Shown here: positions 60,589 to 64,000 of the stretch, piece after piece
How the letters are laid out: each line of letters starts with the position of its first letter
How positions within the stretch are numbered: the stretch's first letter is position 1
Assembly: GCA_017307865.1 (NCBI GenBank)
Contig: JAFKGE010000018.1
Location: forward strand, 110,276-174,275
DNA from: Burkholderiales bacterium
GTDB lineage: Bacteria > Pseudomonadota > Gammaproteobacteria > Burkholderiales > Burkholderiaceae_C
Direction of reading: 5' to 3'
DNA length: 64,000 nucleotides
The notes under the pieces: model-generated
The model's database searches: none
Told to the model about the DNA's origin: nothing
What the model saw: only the letters and a program-made list of their open reading frames with translations
Position numbers and translations under genes: made by a program

Positions 60589-62510
60589 TTCTGCGGTCTC
60601 GGTGTCGATGTGACCTCGTCCACGTACAGTTGCCTGGCCGTGAGGTGGCAGCATTCCATGCCGTCGTCTTGCGAGAGGGTGAGCTTGCCGCCATCAAACG
60701 ACCAGTACGTGCGCGTGCGCGTGCCCTCGTACCAGGACCATGCGCTCGTGTCGTAAGACTCTCCGTTCAGGATTTGCTGCCAGCGCCGCCGGCTGACCTT
60801 GATCGTCGAATCGGCATCGTCGTTGCCCCACATCGCGGTGAGGCGGACATGGACTCTTGGCTTGCTGCTTTTTGGCATCATGGGCTCCGGTGGGTTGATC
60901 TTCAGGCACGCCACGGCCTGCTGGGCGAAGGCGGCGATCTGTGGCGGCACCAGCGTATTGGCAAAGCCGGTCATCTGGTGCAGCTGCAGCGCGCCATCGG
61001 CCCACTGCAGGCCCACCGTGGCCAGGCGTTTGCCCGTGTCCTTGCGCCGCACCGACAGCAGGATGTAGCTGCCGCTCGCGCACCGGTCGACGTAGCTGCC
61101 CGCGCAATGGCGCATGGCCAGGGCTTCCTCCAGAATCTGCGCCGCGCTGGTGAGCGCAACTATCTCCAGCTCGTCGTGCTCGATCACTGTTAGGTCGAAC
61201 GGCGTGCGCCAAGGCTTTAGCTGCCTGGCCTTGGCCAGCTCCTGCTGGTGCCACTGTTCGGCCTTGCGCCACAGCCCCGGCAGCGTCACCTGCCGCAGGG
61301 TGCGGCTGGTCACGACCTGTGGGTGCGCCGTCGCCCAGTTCAGCAGCAGGTGGCACTGCTCCTGCAGTCGCTGCAGCCCCGACTCGTCGCCCGAGCGGGC
61401 CATGTCGGTGGCCCAGTGCCCCAGGCACGCCGCCATCGGCGCGTCGATGGGATCTTCCGGATTCTTCAGGTAGCTCTTGCGGGGCCGGTTCGGGTTGCCA
61501 TCGAGATTCATCAGCGCCCGCAGCAGCCAGCGCGGTACCAACTGGCTGGTGCCGAACTTCTGGGCCTTGAGTAGCAGCTCGAGCGCGGCGCGCCCATTGT
61601 GGCGGCTCTCCTTGGTGTAGTAGTTGCGCAGCGGCCTGATCCAGTGGGTGCCCGTGCGGTGCAGCAGCCGCCACATGGCGGGACTGAGGCCGTTGTTCAG
61701 CAGCAGCGCCCGCAGCTTGGCCAAGGGCTCGCCCTCGGTCGGCAGGTGGCGCCACAGCGCGGTCAGCAGCGGCAGCCATTGCGGTGACTCGGCCTGCAGG
61801 CGCGGCCCCTGCTGGCGGCGCCAGAGGGTCAGGTTGTAGTCGGCCAGGCGGATCGGGGTTCCGTCCGGGTGCGCCAGCCAGCGGCGGGCACGGCGCACGA
61901 TCGAGGCATCGAGGCCAAGGGCCTGGGCAAGCAGGGCGCGTACGCGCTGCTGGGTGCTGTCGGTCCACAACGCCTGCTCCAGCCGCAGCTGCACCCAGTC
62001 GACATAGTGGTCGATGAGGGGATGCTCGGGCCATTGCAGCTGCAGCGCCTGGCGCAAGCCTTCGGCGTAGCAGCTCAGCCATAGCGCCTGGTAGGGTGCG
62101 CCGTCGGCAACCACCTTGCCATCGGGCACACGTCGCAGCCAGGGCAGGCCCACCTGGTGGCCGCCATCGGGGTCGGGCAGAACCTCTCCCGCTCGCCATT
62201 CGTACAGGCGGTACTGGCCCTCGGGCTGGCGCTCGTAGATCAGTACGCCCAGGAGCGCGACGCGCCGAAGCGGCCCAGCGCGCTCGAGTTGGATCGGCCG
62301 GGCCAGCGCCGCCCGTATGCGAGCCACGCATTCCTCCAGCAGCGCCGGCCAGTGCAGCTCGCGCAGATGCTGCGGCGGCGGGCCGAGTGGGCCGCGCAGG
62401 CTGGGAGTCGGTGGCGCCAGCATCACCGGGTCGAACCAAATCGAGCTTGGCAGCTTGGTGGTGCCATCGCCGATGGGGGTGGGCAATGCTTGAAACATCG
62501 TGCAGTTCAT
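60585..62510 (-). CDS. PcfJ-domain protein, core of the accessory cassette
   Basis: This 641-residue protein has a long N-terminal region without recognised domains (rich in Trp/Leu/Arg helices, 'RRARRWLAHPDGTPIRLADYNLTLWRRQQG' near 225). A C-terminal PcfJ-like domain follows from about residue 470, with the hallmark 'EALAMRHCAGSYVDRCASGSYILLSVRRKDTGKRLATVGLQW' near 490-535. PcfJ was first named on the conjugative plasmid pCF10; proteobacterial versions occur on genomic islands and have no assigned function to my knowledge. I chose ATG 62510 because AGGAG lies nine bases upstream. Its stop overlaps the DUF3293 start. Confidence 0.78.
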   Translation of the reverse strand: MNCTMFQALPTPIGDGTTKLPSSIWFDPVMLAPPTPSLRGPLGPPPQHLRELHWPALLEECVARIRAALARPIQLERAGPLRRVALLGVLIYERQPEGQYRLYEWRAGEVLPDPDGGHQVGLPWLRRVPDGKVVADGAPYQALWLSCYAEGLRQALQLQWPEHPLIDHYVDWVQLRLEQALWTDSTQQRVRALLAQALGLDASIVRRARRWLAHPDGTPIRLADYNLTLWRRQQGPRLQAESPQWLPLLTALWRHLPTEGEPLAKLRALLLNNGLSPAMWRLLHRTGTHWIRPLRNYYTKESRHNGRAALELLLKAQKFGTSQLVPRWLLRALMNLDGNPNRPRKSYLKNPEDPIDAPMAACLGHWATDMARSGDESGLQRLQEQCHLLLNWATAHPQVVTSRTLRQVTLPGLWRKAEQWHQQELAKARQLKPWRTPFDLTVIEHDELEIVALTSAAQILEEALAMRHCAGSYVDRCASGSYILLSVRRKDTGKRLATVGLQWADGALQLHQMTGFANTLVPPQIAAFAQQAVACLKINPPEPMMPKSSKPRVHVRLTAMWGNDDADSTIKVSRRRWQQILNGESYDTSAWSWYEGTRTRTYWSFDGGKLTLSQDDGMECCHLTARQLYVDEVTSTPRPQK

Positions 62511-62533
62511 TGGGGGTTTCTCCTGCAGTCGCC

Positions 62534-62755
62534 TCAGATGGAGCACGAGCCGCCACGCAGGATGGCCAACAGGGCCTCGTACTCGTGCCGGCTCAGGGTC
62601 ATTTCGAACTGGGTGCGCTCGGCCTGCGGATGGCGGGCATCGCTGTGGCGGCTGCTGATGCGCACATGCAGCGGCTGGCCCGGGGCCTGCAGCGGGCGCA
62701 CCTGGGCGCTGTAAGTCACATCACCGGCGCTGAGGAAGGGGATCAGGGTTGTCAT
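62534..62755 (-). CDS. Small uncharacterised protein of the cassette
   Basis: The 73-residue protein begins MTTLIPFLSAGDVTYSAQVRPLQAP and ends with a helical 'FEMTLSRHEYEALLAILRGG'. No family is recognised. ATG 62755 follows GGAGG by five bases, a strong start. It is the third gene of the cassette, 23 bases before the PcfJ-like gene. Confidence 0.7.
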   Translation of the reverse strand: MTTLIPFLSAGDVTYSAQVRPLQAPGQPLHVRISSRHSDARHPQAERTQFEMTLSRHEYEALLAILRGGSCSI

Positions 62756-62778
62756 GGTTGCCTCCGTTGGCATCAGAA

Positions 62779-63165
62779 TCAATGGCAAGCGGCCGGCAGC
62801 GGACGGGCCGCACGGATGCGCAATGCGGCGGCGGCCTGGCGGCGCTGGGCGATCAGGCGCGCCGGCTCGCTGGTCAGCCAGTCGGCCGCTTCGCGCAGGT
62901 CGTGGCGCAAGGCTTCAGACACCTGACGCAATTCGTCCACGTCGCGGCGCAGGGCAGCCAGGGTGGTCTCGATGTCCTCGCCCAGGCTTTCGCTGAGGCC
63001 GCGCTGGTAGGCGCTGTCGACCGCGGCCTGCAGCTCGCCCTCGAAGGCGTCGACCTGCTGCTGGGCCTCGAGCCACTGCAAGGCCACGTCGTGCTCCGGG
63101 CGGTTGAGGATGAAGGCCTGCCGCTCGTGCTCGACGGCGGTGGCGTTGAATGGAAGCGTGGACAT
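62779..63165 (-). CDS. Coiled-coil-type uncharacterised protein of the cassette
   Basis: The 128-residue protein is almost wholly helical with heptad-like spacing ('QQQVDAFEGELQAAVDSAYQ' then 'IETTLAALRRDVDELRQVSE' and 'ALRHDLREAADWL'). It may be a structural or partner-binding protein. The ATG at 63165 follows GGAG. No family is recognised. It ends 23 bases before the 73-residue gene, and the genes are probably co-transcribed. Confidence 0.7.
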   Translation of the reverse strand: MSTLPFNATAVEHERQAFILNRPEHDVALQWLEAQQQVDAFEGELQAAVDSAYQRGLSESLGEDIETTLAALRRDVDELRQVSEALRHDLREAADWLTSEPARLIAQRRQAAAALRIRAARPLPAACH

Positions 63166-63259
63166 GATGGGCAACTCCGGCGGATCTGGGTATTCGGTGT
63201 TCGGTGATGGGCAAGGCTGTGGCAGAGGGGGCGAGCGGGTGGTCGCCCCGTCCTGTGCA

Positions 63260-63694
63260 TCAGGCCGGGCGGGCCTGCAGTTCCCTACGTCGGGCGGCGA
63301 TGGGGTCGATGCGCGGCCCTCGGGACGTCTTGCGCAGGGTCTTCAGCGGTCGCGGCGGCAGGCTGGCCGCCAGACCCTCGGGCACCGGGCCCGCATCGAT
63401 CCAGGTGAAGCCGCCATCGCTGGCAGCGCCCACCTGCACCAGGCCGCGGCGAACCTGCACGCTCACTGCCCGGTAGCCCTTGGGCAGAGCCGTGGCGCTG
63501 ACGCGGGCCGCCAGTTCGATGGCCTCGCGTTGTTGGCGCCGGTGGCCCAGCAGCTGGCGCTGGGCCTGGCGCACCAGCTCGATGCGTTGCTGGCGCTCCA
63601 GGGTTTTGTCGTTCAACAGGCGCAGCACCTTGCGGGCGATGGCCTGCTCGATGGGGTCGGCGGATTGAGATTCCACGAATGCGGTGTTCGACAT
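63260..63694 (-). CDS. First uncharacterised protein of the cassette
   Basis: The 144-residue protein has a helical N-terminal half ('DPIEQAIARKVLRLLNDKTLERQQRIELVRQAQRQLLGHRRQQREAIEL'), a beta-rich middle ('AVSVQVRRGLVQVGAASDGGFTWIDAGPVPEG') and a basic C terminus ('LKTLRKTSRGPRIDPIAARRREL'), which could contact nucleic acid. No family is recognised. ATG 63694 follows AAAGGAG, a strong SD. It appears to be the first gene of the cassette, since the 306 bases upstream hold no clear gene. Confidence 0.7.
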   Translation of the reverse strand: MSNTAFVESQSADPIEQAIARKVLRLLNDKTLERQQRIELVRQAQRQLLGHRRQQREAIELAARVSATALPKGYRAVSVQVRRGLVQVGAASDGGFTWIDAGPVPEGLAASLPPRPLKTLRKTSRGPRIDPIAARRRELQARPA

Positions 63695-64000
63695 GAGATA
63701 GCTCCTTTGCAGTGGATGCCGGAACACGCCGCGACACGCTGAGGGCGAGGGCAAGAGTTGTCCCCGCCCGCGTTTCGGTGCTGCATCTGCGGCGCCAAAG
63801 CTCCGCTTGGGGAGGCTTTGGGCGCAGCAAGGCGCATCACCGCGGTCGCGGCGCTTCCTGGCAGTGCTTGAACAGGCGCTAGGTCAGCGGTGCATACGCT
63901 GGAGCTGGGTGGTGAGCTGGGTCACGATGAAGGCCTCTCCGAGTCAAAGTCGTTTCCGAAAATGGCTCCCGGAATGACCCGGAGAGCCGCCGCTTTAGCC
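63695..64000 (-). promoter_or_regulatory. Upstream region of the cassette
   Basis: No supported gene lies in these 306 bases. On the minus strand, a 13-codon frame (GTG 63926 to TGA 63888; MTQLTTQLQRMHR) follows GGAGAGG, but it is too short to call. A stem GGCTCCCGG/CCGGAGAGCC (63964-63988) lies just before it. The cassette promoter is expected here; no clear -10/-35 pair is visible. The window edge prevents judging the upstream gene. Confidence 0.4.

Noticed and set aside
57960..64000. Attachment-site repeat of the tRNA-Lys 3' end and an integrase gene
   Set aside because: I searched by eye for the tRNA 3' segment and for a tyrosine-recombinase motif downstream and saw neither within the window.

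Overview
This window looks like chromosomal DNA of a high-GC betaproteobacterium, most likely family Comamonadaceae (Acidovorax/Comamonas/Ottowia-like). The reasons are strong G/C bias at third codon positions, a dnaG-rpoD pair without rpsU, a pssA-leuA pair, a phaC-phaA-phaB polyhydroxyalkanoate operon, a Bug-type solute-binding protein, and many copies of a roughly 50-bp intergenic repeat that I associate with Comamonadaceae. The genus is an inference; there is no rRNA gene here.

Layout. 0-6 kb: a branched-chain amino-acid-type (Liv) ABC importer with a fused permease-ATPase, a Crp/Fnr regulator and a Bcr/CflA efflux pump. 6-12 kb: rpoD and dnaG, with a divergent acyl-CoA synthetase. 12-20 kb: a methionine-type aminotransferase and a CysB-like regulator, lptF/lptG, pepA-holC, and an orphan Liv binding protein. 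20.3-24.2 kb: a compact alkylation-damage operon (ogt, a predicted DNA-repair oxygenase, alkB, ada, a second oxygenase paralogue) with two near-identical Ada-box-like sites. 24-29 kb: an alpha-hydroxy-acid oxidase and iron genes (piuC, TonB-dependent receptor with a Fur box, bacterioferritin). 29-37.6 kb: a secreted protein with an EF-hand loop, a crotonase, a large FtsX-type permease, pssA, a leucine-rich leader peptide with attenuator and leuA, and a PBP7-type endopeptidase. 37.6-43 kb: an N-degron operon (NUDIX, aat, bpt, iclR), an OmpA-type lipoprotein, maiA and pgeF. 43-47 kb: phaCAB. 47-58 kb: a DMT exporter, dusA, a trans-sulfuration enzyme, a low-GC GTPase gene beside a duplicated lldD 3' end, lldD, a MATE pump, a Bug protein fused in frame to a GGCT-like gene, gor, and tRNA-Lys(CTT). 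58-64 kb: an accessory region directly behind tRNA-Lys, with decayed acetyltransferase, IS66 and IS1380 pieces followed by a one-strand cassette of mostly unrecognised genes around a PcfJ-like protein and a DUF3293 protein.

The most interesting points are these. (1) In the alkylation operon, Ada has lost three of its four N-terminal zinc cysteines, although Ada-box-like sites remain at both promoters. (2) The same operon holds two oxygenase paralogues, one of which has changed the iron-binding HxD to HxH. (3) leuA has a leader with four Leu codons in six, a terminator and an antiterminator, which fits ribosome-mediated attenuation. (4) The PcfJ/DUF3293 cassette behind tRNA-Lys is the best candidate for an undescribed system. 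(5) A low-GC GTPase gene sits between two related lldD 3' ends. (6) A dispersed repeat family supplies leader sequence to phaA and phaB and has become coding sequence inside pgeF.
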